This document shows positions 1-5,843 of a stretch of 5,939 nt of DNA, piece after piece. The stretch's first letter is position 1. Each line of letters opens with the position of its first letter. The stretch covers positions 1 through 5,939 of the forward strand of contig JAJZDO010000829.1 of assembly GCA_021805955.1 (NCBI GenBank), written 5' to 3'. The translations under genes were made by a program, and so were the position numbers. The notes below the pieces were generated by a model. The model did not search any database. It was not told the origin of the DNA and worked only from the letters and a program-made list of their open reading frames with translations. The stretch comes from Acidobacteriota bacterium (GTDB lineage: Bacteria > Acidobacteriota > Terriglobia > Terriglobales > Acidobacteriaceae).

Positions 1-2055
1 TTTTCGCAGGCCATTGCCTACGGACACCAGGAAGGCGTGGTGAGCGCGGCGACGGCGGAGTTTGTGGCGATGCACGCCCGCAAGCTGAATCATGCTGTGG
101 ATGAGAGCTTCTCCGACCGCTTCGAGTACTTTGGACTGCGCACCGTCTATGATCGCTACCTTTTGCGCGATCCAATCTCCCGGCATGTCATCGAGACGCC
201 GCAGTATTTCTTTTTGCGCGTAGCGTGCGGACTGGCTGGCTCACCGCAGGAGGCCATTGACTTCTATCGCCTGATTGCTTCGCTCGACTACATGCCTTCG
301 TCCCCGACGCTATTCAACTCCGGCACCAAGCATGCGCAAATGTCCTCCTGTTATCTGCATGACTCGCCGCAGGATTCGCTGGAGAGCATCTACGACACGT
401 ACAAAAATGTAGCTCTGTTGTCGAAGTTTTCAGGCGGCATCGGGCTGGCGTTTCATCGCGTGCGCTCGGAGGGTTCGCTGATCCGCGCGACCAATGGGCT
501 GTCCAACGGAATCGTGCCGTGGCTGCGAACGCTGGACTCATCGGTGGCAGCGGTGAACCAGGGTGGGAAGCGCAAAGGCGCATGCTGCGTCTATCTCGAG
601 CCTTGGCACGCCGATGTCGAATCCTTTCTGGAGTTGAAGGACAACACCGGCGACGGCGCGCGACGGACCTACAACCTGAATCTTGCCAACTGGATCCCCG
701 ACCTCTTCATGGAGCGTGTGGAGACCGATGGCATCTGGTCACTCTTTGATCCCAAAGACGTTCCCACGCTGCCGGATCTTTTTGGCGAGGATTTTCGCAA
801 AGCCTACGAAGCAGCCGAAGCAGAAAAGCTGTGGAAGCGACAGGTGAAGGCGCGGGATCTCTATGCGCGCATGATGCGTACGCTGGCCGAAACGGGCAAT
901 GGATGGATGACCTTCAAGGACGCAACCAACATGAAGTGCAACCAGACGGGCGCGCCGGGCAATGTGGTGCATCTGTCGAACCTTTGCACCGAGATCACGG
1001 AAGTCACTTCCAGGGATCAAACGGCGGTCTGCAATCTGGGATCGATCAACCTGGGCCGTCATGTGACAACAGATGCTTCGGGTCAGCCGGTATTTGATTT
1101 TGAGAAGCTGGGCAGAACCGTGCGAGCAGCCATTCCGATGTTGGATCGCGTCATCGACATCAACTATTACCCCGTGCAACAGGCAGCCAGCTCGAATGCG
1201 CAATGGCGACCGGTTGGACTCGGTGTGATGGGGCTTCAGGATGTCTTCTTCCAGCTTCGACTACCGTTTGATTCCGCTGCGGCGCAGCAGGTTTCCACGC
1301 AGATTCAGGAAGAGATTTATTTCCATGCGTTGACGGCCTCCGTGGAGCTGGCCGAAGCTGCTGGACCCCATGAGCGATTCAGCGAAACACGGCTGGCCAA
1401 AGGGCAACTTCAGTTTGATCTGTGGGGTGTGAAGCCGATGGATATGGAGCGATGGGATGCTTTGCGAGCACGCATCCTGCACTCCGGTGTGCGCAATTCC
1501 CTGGTGATCGCCGTAGCGCCCACGGCCACCATCGCTTCCATCGTCGGCTGCTACGAGTGCATCGAGCCGCAAATTTCCAACCTCTTCAAACGCGAAACGC
1601 TTTCCGGCGAGTTTCTCCAGGTCAATCGCTATTTGATCGAAGACCTGAAGCAGCGCGGCTTGTGGACGGAGGCAATTCGCACGAAGCTCAAGCTCGGCGA
1701 AGGATCGGTGCAGGGAATCGACGAACTCCCGGACGATCTGAAGCAGCTCTATCGCACTGTATGGGAGATCCCCATGCGCGGATTGATTGACATGGCAGCA
1801 GCGCGGGGAGCCTTCATCGATCAGGCGCAGTCGCTGAATCTCTTTGTCGAGTCGCCGAATATCGGCCGGCTCTCTTCGATGTATATGTACGCCTGGAAGC
1901 AGGGGCTGAAGACGACCTACTATCTGCGTTCTCGCCCAGCCACCAAGATTGCCAAGACCACTGTACAGACAGCGACCACGAGAAGCACGATCAGCGCGCA
2001 GGCCGCCGTGGCCTGTTCGCTGGAAAATCCAGAGTCCTGTGAAGCCTGCCAGTAA
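1..2055 (+). CDS. nrdA: Class I ribonucleoside-diphosphate reductase, alpha (catalytic) subunit, 5'-partial
   Basis: This is the large subunit that reduces ribonucleoside diphosphates to deoxyribonucleotides in the cytoplasm, working with the NrdB product encoded just downstream. The frame is open from base 1, so the gene starts outside the window; 684 codons are visible. The piece missing at the N-terminus would hold most of an ATP-cone. Visible signatures: SPTLFNSGT followed by the first redox cysteine (MSSC, Cys codon 349-351); the active-site motif NLCTE (Asn 979, radical Cys 985, Glu 991); the second redox cysteine in AVCNLGS (codon 1030); a PTATIAS loop at 1519-1539; and the radical-transfer Tyr-Tyr pair at 1918-1923. 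The C-terminal tail carries cysteines at codons 2014, 2038 and 2047, the last two as CEAC, for re-reduction of the active site. All key residues are present. The motifs make the family certain; the allosteric subtype cannot be read here. Confidence 0.97.
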   Translation, partial: FSQAIAYGHQEGVVSAATAEFVAMHARKLNHAVDESFSDRFEYFGLRTVYDRYLLRDPISRHVIETPQYFFLRVACGLAGSPQEAIDFYRLIASLDYMPSSPTLFNSGTKHAQMSSCYLHDSPQDSLESIYDTYKNVALLSKFSGGIGLAFHRVRSEGSLIRATNGLSNGIVPWLRTLDSSVAAVNQGGKRKGACCVYLEPWHADVESFLELKDNTGDGARRTYNLNLANWIPDLFMERVETDGIWSLFDPKDVPTLPDLFGEDFRKAYEAAEAEKLWKRQVKARDLYARMMRTLAETGNGWMTFKDATNMKCNQTGAPGNVVHLSNLCTEITEVTSRDQTAVCNLGSINLGRHVTTDASGQPVFDFEKLGRTVRAAIPMLDRVIDINYYPVQQAASSNAQWRPVGLGVMGLQDVFFQLRLPFDSAAAQQVSTQIQEEIYFHALTASVELAEAAGPHERFSETRLAKGQLQFDLWGVKPMDMERWDALRARILHSGVRNSLVIAVAPTATIASIVGCYECIEPQISNLFKRETLSGEFLQVNRYLIEDLKQRGLWTEAIRTKLKLGEGSVQGIDELPDDLKQLYRTVWEIPMRGLIDMAAARGAFIDQAQSLNLFVESPNIGRLSSMYMYAWKQGLKTTYYLRSRPATKIAKTTVQTATTRSTISAQAAVACSLENPESCEACQ

Positions 2056-2094
2056 CCGCGATCGAGAGAAGTTTTCAAACAATGATTGGAAGTT

Positions 2095-2100
2095 GAGGAG
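2095..2100 (+). promoter_or_regulatory. Shine-Dalgarno of nrdB
   Basis: GAGGAG lies 6 nt upstream of the ATG at 2107. It decides the nrdB start: an in-frame TTG at 2086 lies upstream of this site and has no Shine-Dalgarno of its own. Confidence 0.85.
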
Positions 2101-2106
2101 AGCATC

Positions 2107-3162
2107 ATGGCAACAGCAATTCCCGCAGCACCCGCTCGGCGCAGTTCCGTCGCACCCCCTGAGTTCATTTTGGACCCGGGTCTTTGCCTCACGCTGCGTC
2201 CAATGCGCTTTCCTGTTTTTTACGAGATGTTTCGCGACGGCATCAAGAACACCTGGACCGTCGAAGAGATCGATTTCCAAAGCGATCTGACGGACCTGAA
2301 ACAGAAAATTACACCCGCAGAAGTGCATGTGATTCAACGGCTGGTGGCTTTCTTCGCCACGGGCGACAGCATCGTCTCCAACAATCTGGTGCTGAATCTG
2401 TACAAGCACATTAACTCACCCGAGGCGCGGCTCTATCTGTCGCGGCAGTTATTTGAAGAAGCCGTGCACGTGCAGTTCTATCTGACCTTGCTGGATAACT
2501 ACGTACCCGATCCCGACGAGCGCGCGGCCGCTTTTGCAGCCGTTGAAAACATCCCGTCGATCTCCAAGAAAGCTGACTTCTGCATGAAGTGGATGGACTC
2601 CATCCAGAAACTGGATGAGTTGCGATCGCGCGAGGACCGGCGACAGTTTCTGCTGAATCTGATCTGCTTTGCATCCTGCATCGAGGGGCTGTTTTTCTTT
2701 GCAGCCTTCGCGTATGTCTACTACTTCCGCTCGCGTGGCCTGCTGCATGGATTGGCTGCTGGCACAAACTGGGTCTTTCGCGATGAGAGCTGCCACCTTG
2801 AGTTTGCCTTTGAGGTGGTGAATGTGGTGCGGGCGCAGGAGCCGGATCTGTGGGACGCTGATCTGGAGCGGAAGATCGTGACCATGCTGCAAGAGGCGGT
2901 GGACGCCGAGGTACAGTTTGCCGAAGATCTGCTGGCGGGCGGCGTTGCCGGACTTTCGCTGCGTGAGATGCGTCAGTACCTTGGCTATGTGGCCGATGCT
3001 CGGCTAAAGCGTCTGGGAATTGATCCAGTCTTCAAAACCAAAAACCCCTTCGCTTTTATGGAGCTGCAGGACGTGCAAGAGCTGACAAATTTCTTTGAGC
3101 GTCGTGTCTCTGCCTATCAGTCCGCAGTGGAGGGTGAGGTTGCTTTCGGCGAAGATTTCTAA
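2107..3162 (+). CDS. nrdB: Class I ribonucleoside-diphosphate reductase, beta (radical-generating) subunit
   Basis: This 351-residue ferritin-like protein assembles a dimetal centre and a stable radical that is passed to NrdA. Using the ATG at 2107, the ligand set matches the family: Asp87 (in TGDSIVSNN), Glu118 and His121 (in EEAVHVQFY), Glu193 (in CIEGLFFF), and Glu227 and His230 (in RDESCHLEF). The spacings 31, 3 and 34 equal those of E. coli Asp84-Glu115, Glu115-His118 and Glu204-Glu238. Tyr125 sits four residues after the first ligand His, the position of the E. coli radical Tyr122. Trp50 is a candidate for the radical-path Trp48. The tail holds Tyr337, a candidate for Tyr356, and ends in an acidic/aromatic peptide (AFGEDF) of the kind that docks on NrdA. 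The gap to nrdA is 51 bp with no terminator, so the two are co-transcribed. The metal (Fe or Mn) cannot be told from sequence; no nrdI or nrdH is in the window. Confidence 0.96.
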   Translation: MATAIPAAPARRSSVAPPEFILDPGLCLTLRPMRFPVFYEMFRDGIKNTWTVEEIDFQSDLTDLKQKITPAEVHVIQRLVAFFATGDSIVSNNLVLNLYKHINSPEARLYLSRQLFEEAVHVQFYLTLLDNYVPDPDERAAAFAAVENIPSISKKADFCMKWMDSIQKLDELRSREDRRQFLLNLICFASCIEGLFFFAAFAYVYYFRSRGLLHGLAAGTNWVFRDESCHLEFAFEVVNVVRAQEPDLWDADLERKIVTMLQEAVDAEVQFAEDLLAGGVAGLSLREMRQYLGYVADARLKRLGIDPVFKTKNPFAFMELQDVQELTNFFERRVSAYQSAVEGEVAFGEDF

Positions 3163-3179
3163 GCAAGCCGAGTTCGTGG

Positions 3180-3224
3180 AAAAGACGAAAGGCGCAGGAT
3201 TATTCCTGCGCCTTTCCGGGTTTT
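3180..3224. terminator. Bidirectional intrinsic terminator between nrdB and the convergent lipoprotein gene
   Basis: A perfect 13-bp inverted repeat (3187-3199 pairing with 3204-3216) encloses the 4-nt loop TTAT. On the plus strand the stem is followed by CGGGTTTT (3217-3224); on the minus strand it is followed by GTCTTTT (3186 down to 3180). It begins 24 nt after the nrdB stop and lies 16 nt beyond the stop of the minus-strand gene, so one hairpin can serve both convergent genes. The T-runs are short (4 T), so termination strength is uncertain. Confidence 0.83.
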
Positions 3225-3232
3225 GAAGGCGA

Positions 3233-4438
3233 CTATAGCGTCTTACCTGCGCCTTTGTTGTAAGGCGATCCGCCGCCGGATCCGCCCATCGAGGCCGTAG
3301 AGCCGGCCAGGCTGATGGCGACTACCGTGTTGGTGTTATCGTCGTTGAAGAAGACGACCTGGCTATTAACGCTGGTGCCCGCTGTGGCGATGCCGAAGAT
3401 GGCTCCGGCGTTGCCGCTGTCGACGAGCTTGGTGGCGGCAACCAGTCCGGTGGGCGTGATCTCGATCATGTTGTTGTCACCGGTGTTGCCGACAATCAGA
3501 TCGCCATTGTACAGCTCAGCCATGCTGACGGGATAGTTGAGCGGCATGCCGTTGTAGATGACCTTGGCGTGGCTGGCCATCGGTCCACTGAAGCTGAGTC
3601 CGGTGGAGGCAGTGCCGGAGACGGTGATGCCGCCATCGGTGAGCGTAGAGGCGTTGGTCAGCGCGACAATGCTGTTGGTATCGCTCGAGACGACGTACAG
3701 CGTATCCGAGGGCTGGTCATACGTCAGTCCGGCTGGCGCCAGAATGCCGTAGGACGAAGTGAGGTTGACCGGGAAGCCCTTGGCGATCTTCTGGAACATG
3801 AAGCCGGAGCTGGTGAGGCGGATGGCGACCACCGATCCGTCGCCGGCGTCGGTCACGTAGAAGGTTGGCACGGCCATGGTAAGCGTCGCCGCCGGCACGG
3901 CGTAGACCTGGCCCCACGGATGCATCCAGGTGTATGCGGTTGCAAGCGTGTTGACGACCGAGCCGGAGGTGCTCACGATGGGGTTGTCCATGGCGGTGTA
4001 AGCCGCTACCCAGGGGAAGCCCGCCTTGGTGTTGATGGCGATGGCGTCGCAGCCCTTCAGGCTTGGATCCTGAGCAAAGCGCATGGGCTTGGAGCCGGGC
4101 ATCGGCGCAAGCTGGACCATTGTGGTGCCGTTGCCGGCGTTGCCCATCGAGTCATTGAAGTTGCAGACCATCAGATTGCCCATGGTCTCTGTCCCCGCGG
4201 TGACGGGTTCAATGGCCAGGCCGTAGGGATTGTTGTCGCCGTTCATCGGGTCGACCGTCGAGCCGATCGTCTGCACGGTGACGAGCTGGTTGAGCACAGC
4301 GCTGTTCATCGAGGAAGTTCCGGAGCCGGAGGACATCGAGGACATGCCGCCGCCGCTGGAGCAGCCTGCCAGAACGAGCGCGGCGGCAAAGGAACAAAGC
4401 ATGGCTGATGTGGTTGCGAGAGCTGGTGCGTTACGCAT
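3233..4438 (-). CDS. Putative secreted lipoprotein with beta-propeller (NHL/YncE-like) repeats
   Basis: This is a 401-residue protein of unknown function, predicted to be exported by Sec and lipid-anchored. The N-terminus has an Arg at residue 2, a hydrophobic stretch at about 11-24 and the lipobox LAGC with the acylated Cys at 26. A Ser/Gly/Met-rich linker (about 27-46) follows. The body shows recurring strand patterns typical of propeller blades: NPYGLAI...NLMVCNFND (70-96), TFYVTDAGDGSVVAIRL (192-208), AGLTYDQPSDTLYVVSSD (236-253), GDLIVGNTGDNNMIEI (312-327) and VVFFNDDNTNTVVAISL (361-377). The C-terminus ends in a Gly/Ser-rich segment. The ATG at 4438 has ACCTC (GAGGT on the coding strand) at 4444-4448, 5 nt upstream. 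The fold is inferred from repeat pattern; no catalytic motif is visible. It may be a binding or scaffold protein of the envelope. It faces nrdB convergently across a shared terminator and shows no functional link to it. Confidence 0.85.
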   Translation of the reverse strand: MRNAPALATTSAMLCSFAAALVLAGCSSGGGMSSMSSGSGTSSMNSAVLNQLVTVQTIGSTVDPMNGDNNPYGLAIEPVTAGTETMGNLMVCNFNDSMGNAGNGTTMVQLAPMPGSKPMRFAQDPSLKGCDAIAINTKAGFPWVAAYTAMDNPIVSTSGSVVNTLATAYTWMHPWGQVYAVPAATLTMAVPTFYVTDAGDGSVVAIRLTSSGFMFQKIAKGFPVNLTSSYGILAPAGLTYDQPSDTLYVVSSDTNSIVALTNASTLTDGGITVSGTASTGLSFSGPMASHAKVIYNGMPLNYPVSMAELYNGDLIVGNTGDNNMIEITPTGLVAATKLVDSGNAGAIFGIATAGTSVNSQVVFFNDDNTNTVVAISLAGSTASMGGSGGGSPYNKGAGKTL

Positions 4439-4647
4439 AAGTGACCTCAGTCATTTTCTATGGAGTATCGTGCAGGCGCTTGATGAGCTGCCAGACTGAC
4501 AGTATCGCCTGTGAAAATCCGTGTCCAGCTCACTGTTCAGAGGACAAAAAGAAGACCGAAAGGTATTTGACAGGGCAAATATTTATTTTGACATCCCGCA
4601 GAATGCGAGCGTTTCCTGTCTTTCGAGCGGGGATGAGCGAGGGCAAA
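4439..4647. other. Intergenic region upstream of the lipoprotein gene
   Basis: This 209-bp gap lies between the end of the aldo/keto reductase and the start of the lipoprotein, both on the minus strand. It must hold the 3' end of the reductase transcript and probably the lipoprotein promoter. I find no clear intrinsic terminator and no convincing sigma-70 hexamer pair in the minus direction. It does contain an A/T-rich block (about 4574-4593, including the palindrome AAATATTT at 4577-4584) bracketed by two direct TTTGACA words. A Cys-rich open frame crosses it on the plus strand (from GTG 4441) but has no ribosome-binding site. Confidence 0.6.
4566..4593. repeat. Two TTTGACA direct repeats 21 bp apart (possible operator)
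   Basis: TTTGACA occurs at 4566-4572 and again at 4587-4593 (TGTCAAA on the minus strand). The 21-bp period is two helical turns, so both copies present the same DNA face. They lie 128-155 bp upstream of the lipoprotein start and flank an A/T-rich core. Although TTGACA is the sigma-70 -35 consensus, no matching -10 lies 16-18 bp downstream of either copy on the plus strand. Regulator binding is a guess. Confidence 0.35.
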
Positions 4648-5673
4648 TCAGCCGAGAACTGAGGGGCGGTGCGCGGTGCCGTCAAAGTGGTTGGTGGTTT
4701 TGTACAACTCGTATTGTCCGTTCGCAGCGGCGACGCGAGTCTTGTCCAGAATGGATGCCACCTGTTGCTGGCTGAGTGGCCGGAAAGTGCTGGCTGCCGT
4801 GAGCGCCTGCTGCAGGATGGCATCGCTGTCGATGCCGGTGATCTGTACAGAAATGGGCAGGTTCAGGCAGTAATGCAGGCACTCCATCGGCTGGACGGTG
4901 CCGCTGTCGAGGATAAAGTGATCACCAAACGCCTTCATCCCAAGCGGTGCGATCCCTTCGCGGACAAGCACAGGGAGCACGTCGTGGGCGAAGCTGCGAA
5001 AATGAGCGTCCATGACATTGAGCGGCATCTGGACCGTGTCGAAATGAAAGTCATGTTTGCGGGCCATCTCCAGCATGCGCAGATGGACGTACGGGTCTTT
5101 GTGGCCCGTGAAGCCGATAAAGCGGATCTTGCCCGCCTGTCGCGCTTCTGTCAGAGCTTCTATCGCGCCTCCAGCGGCAAAGGCGCGATCGGGGTCTTCC
5201 AGGCGAATGACTTCATGCAACTGCATCAGATCGACGTGATCGGTCTGGAGTCGGCGAAGACTCTCATCGATCTGCTGCGCGGCGGCGGCCTTGGTTCGAC
5301 CGTCGATCTTGGTCATGAGGAAAACGCGCTGCCGATAGCCATCGCGGAGCGCTTTGCCCATGCGGATTTCGCTGACTCCGCCGTTGTAGTCCCAGCAGTT
5401 GTCCATGAAATTGATGCCGCCGTCGATGGCTTTACGGGTGAGCGCAATCGAGTCCTCTTCGCTCAAACTCGGCTTGCCGATGTGATACCCACCCAGCCCG
5501 ATGACTGAGACCCGCTCGCCGGTTTTGCCCAGTGTCCGATACAGCATCCCGTTGGAGTCCCGCGTCTGTGCCACCTGCTCCGCAAGCGCGGTCAGATGGG
5601 AGATTGATTGTGCCAGTGCTGCGGCAGAAAGCATCGAGTTGCGGACGAAGCTGCGACGATCCATTGAAAGCAT
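4648..5673 (-). CDS. Twin-arginine-signal aldo/keto reductase
   Basis: This is a 341-residue member of the aldo/keto reductase superfamily (NAD(P)H-dependent (beta/alpha)8 barrel carbonyl reductases). With the start at 5673 the protein begins MLSMDRRSFVRNS: a twin-arginine motif (Arg6-Arg7) followed by a modest Ala/Ser/Leu segment and a possible cleavage site after ALA (residue 31), so export by Tat is likely. The barrel begins near residue 44 (LYRTLGKTGERVSVIGLGG). The catalytic tetrad is intact: Asp91 and Tyr96 in FMDNCWDYNGG, Lys122 in LMTKIDG and His153 in MQLHEV. The usual C-terminal cofactor segment is replaced by ITGIDSDAILQQAL (about 278-291), lacking the Arg and Asn found in classical members. 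The start is set by a GGAGGT 7 nt upstream; an in-frame ATG at 5742 would add 23 residues that look like untranslated leader. Substrate is unknown. It stands alone, 209 bp before the lipoprotein. Confidence 0.92.
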   Translation of the reverse strand: MLSMDRRSFVRNSMLSAAALAQSISHLTALAEQVAQTRDSNGMLYRTLGKTGERVSVIGLGGYHIGKPSLSEEDSIALTRKAIDGGINFMDNCWDYNGGVSEIRMGKALRDGYRQRVFLMTKIDGRTKAAAAQQIDESLRRLQTDHVDLMQLHEVIRLEDPDRAFAAGGAIEALTEARQAGKIRFIGFTGHKDPYVHLRMLEMARKHDFHFDTVQMPLNVMDAHFRSFAHDVLPVLVREGIAPLGMKAFGDHFILDSGTVQPMECLHYCLNLPISVQITGIDSDAILQQALTAASTFRPLSQQQVASILDKTRVAAANGQYELYKTTNHFDGTAHRPSVLG

Positions 5674-5680
5674 GGCTGAA

Positions 5681-5686
5681 ACCTCC
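5681..5686 (-). promoter_or_regulatory. Shine-Dalgarno of the aldo/keto reductase
   Basis: ACCTCC on the plus strand reads GGAGGT on the coding strand, 7 nt before the ATG at 5671-5673. This near-perfect site fixes the start there and puts the twin arginines at residues 6-7, where a Tat signal needs them. Confidence 0.85.
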
Positions 5687-5712
5687 GCGCAAGTATCGTC
5701 TGAGCCAGGGCG

Positions 5713-5742
5713 ATTACCCGGTGGAAATACGATAACCTGCAA
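5713..5742 (-). promoter_or_regulatory. Weak candidate sigma-70 promoter of the aldo/keto reductase
   Basis: Read on the minus strand, TTGCAG (5742-5737) and GGTAAT (5718-5713) are separated by 18 bp. They match the -35 and -10 consensus at 3 and 4 of 6 positions. A start of transcription about 7 nt further on would leave a leader of roughly 30 nt containing the GGAGGT. The match is modest and unproven. Confidence 0.3.
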
Positions 5743-5829
5743 CTGGAATCACCATATGCGAGCCGGCCATGGAGCGCAAGTTCCGCCGCAGCGCTTGGGT
5801 CAAGCAGGCGGATTATGGCGCGATTGCGA

Positions 5830-5835
5830 TACAAT
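5830..5835 (+). promoter_or_regulatory. Possible -10 box for the edge gene
   Basis: TACAAT matches the -10 consensus at 5 of 6 positions and ends 8 nt before the ATG at 5844. No -35 is recognisable 16-18 bp upstream. If real, transcription would begin at or just before the ATG, giving a leaderless or nearly leaderless message. Confidence 0.27.
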
Positions 5836-5843
5836 CAGAGTTT

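Noticed and set aside
37..42. Tandem GTG codons as a possible nrdA start
   Set aside because: The frame is open back to base 1, no Shine-Dalgarno precedes them, and NrdA proteins normally carry more sequence on the N-terminal side.
2014..2052. Three cysteines in the NrdA tail instead of the E. coli C-x4-C pair
   Set aside because: Tails ending in a similar CxxC plus an extra upstream Cys are, as I recall, common in many bacterial NrdA proteins, so this is variation within the family.
2086..2088. In-frame TTG as an earlier nrdB start
   Set aside because: It lies upstream of the GAGGAG that clearly serves ATG 2107.
1261..2409. Long antisense open frame (382 codons, minus strand) across the nrdA-nrdB junction
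   Set aside because: It overlaps two certain genes, has low-complexity His/Gln/Leu/Arg-rich composition and no family signature; it is a codon-bias shadow.
3569..4408. 279-codon open frame opposite the lipoprotein, and another of exactly the same length at 4669-5508 opposite the aldo/keto reductase
   Set aside because: Both are antisense shadows of well-supported genes. The equal length looked curious, but the two translations share no evident similarity.
4450..4500. Sigma-54-like TGGCAGC on the minus strand upstream of the lipoprotein
   Set aside because: The GG-to-GC spacing is off by one and the downstream TTGC half is missing.
4536..4560. T-rich run on the minus strand as a terminator for the aldo/keto reductase
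   Set aside because: Only a 3-bp ACC/GGT stem precedes it, too weak for an intrinsic terminator.
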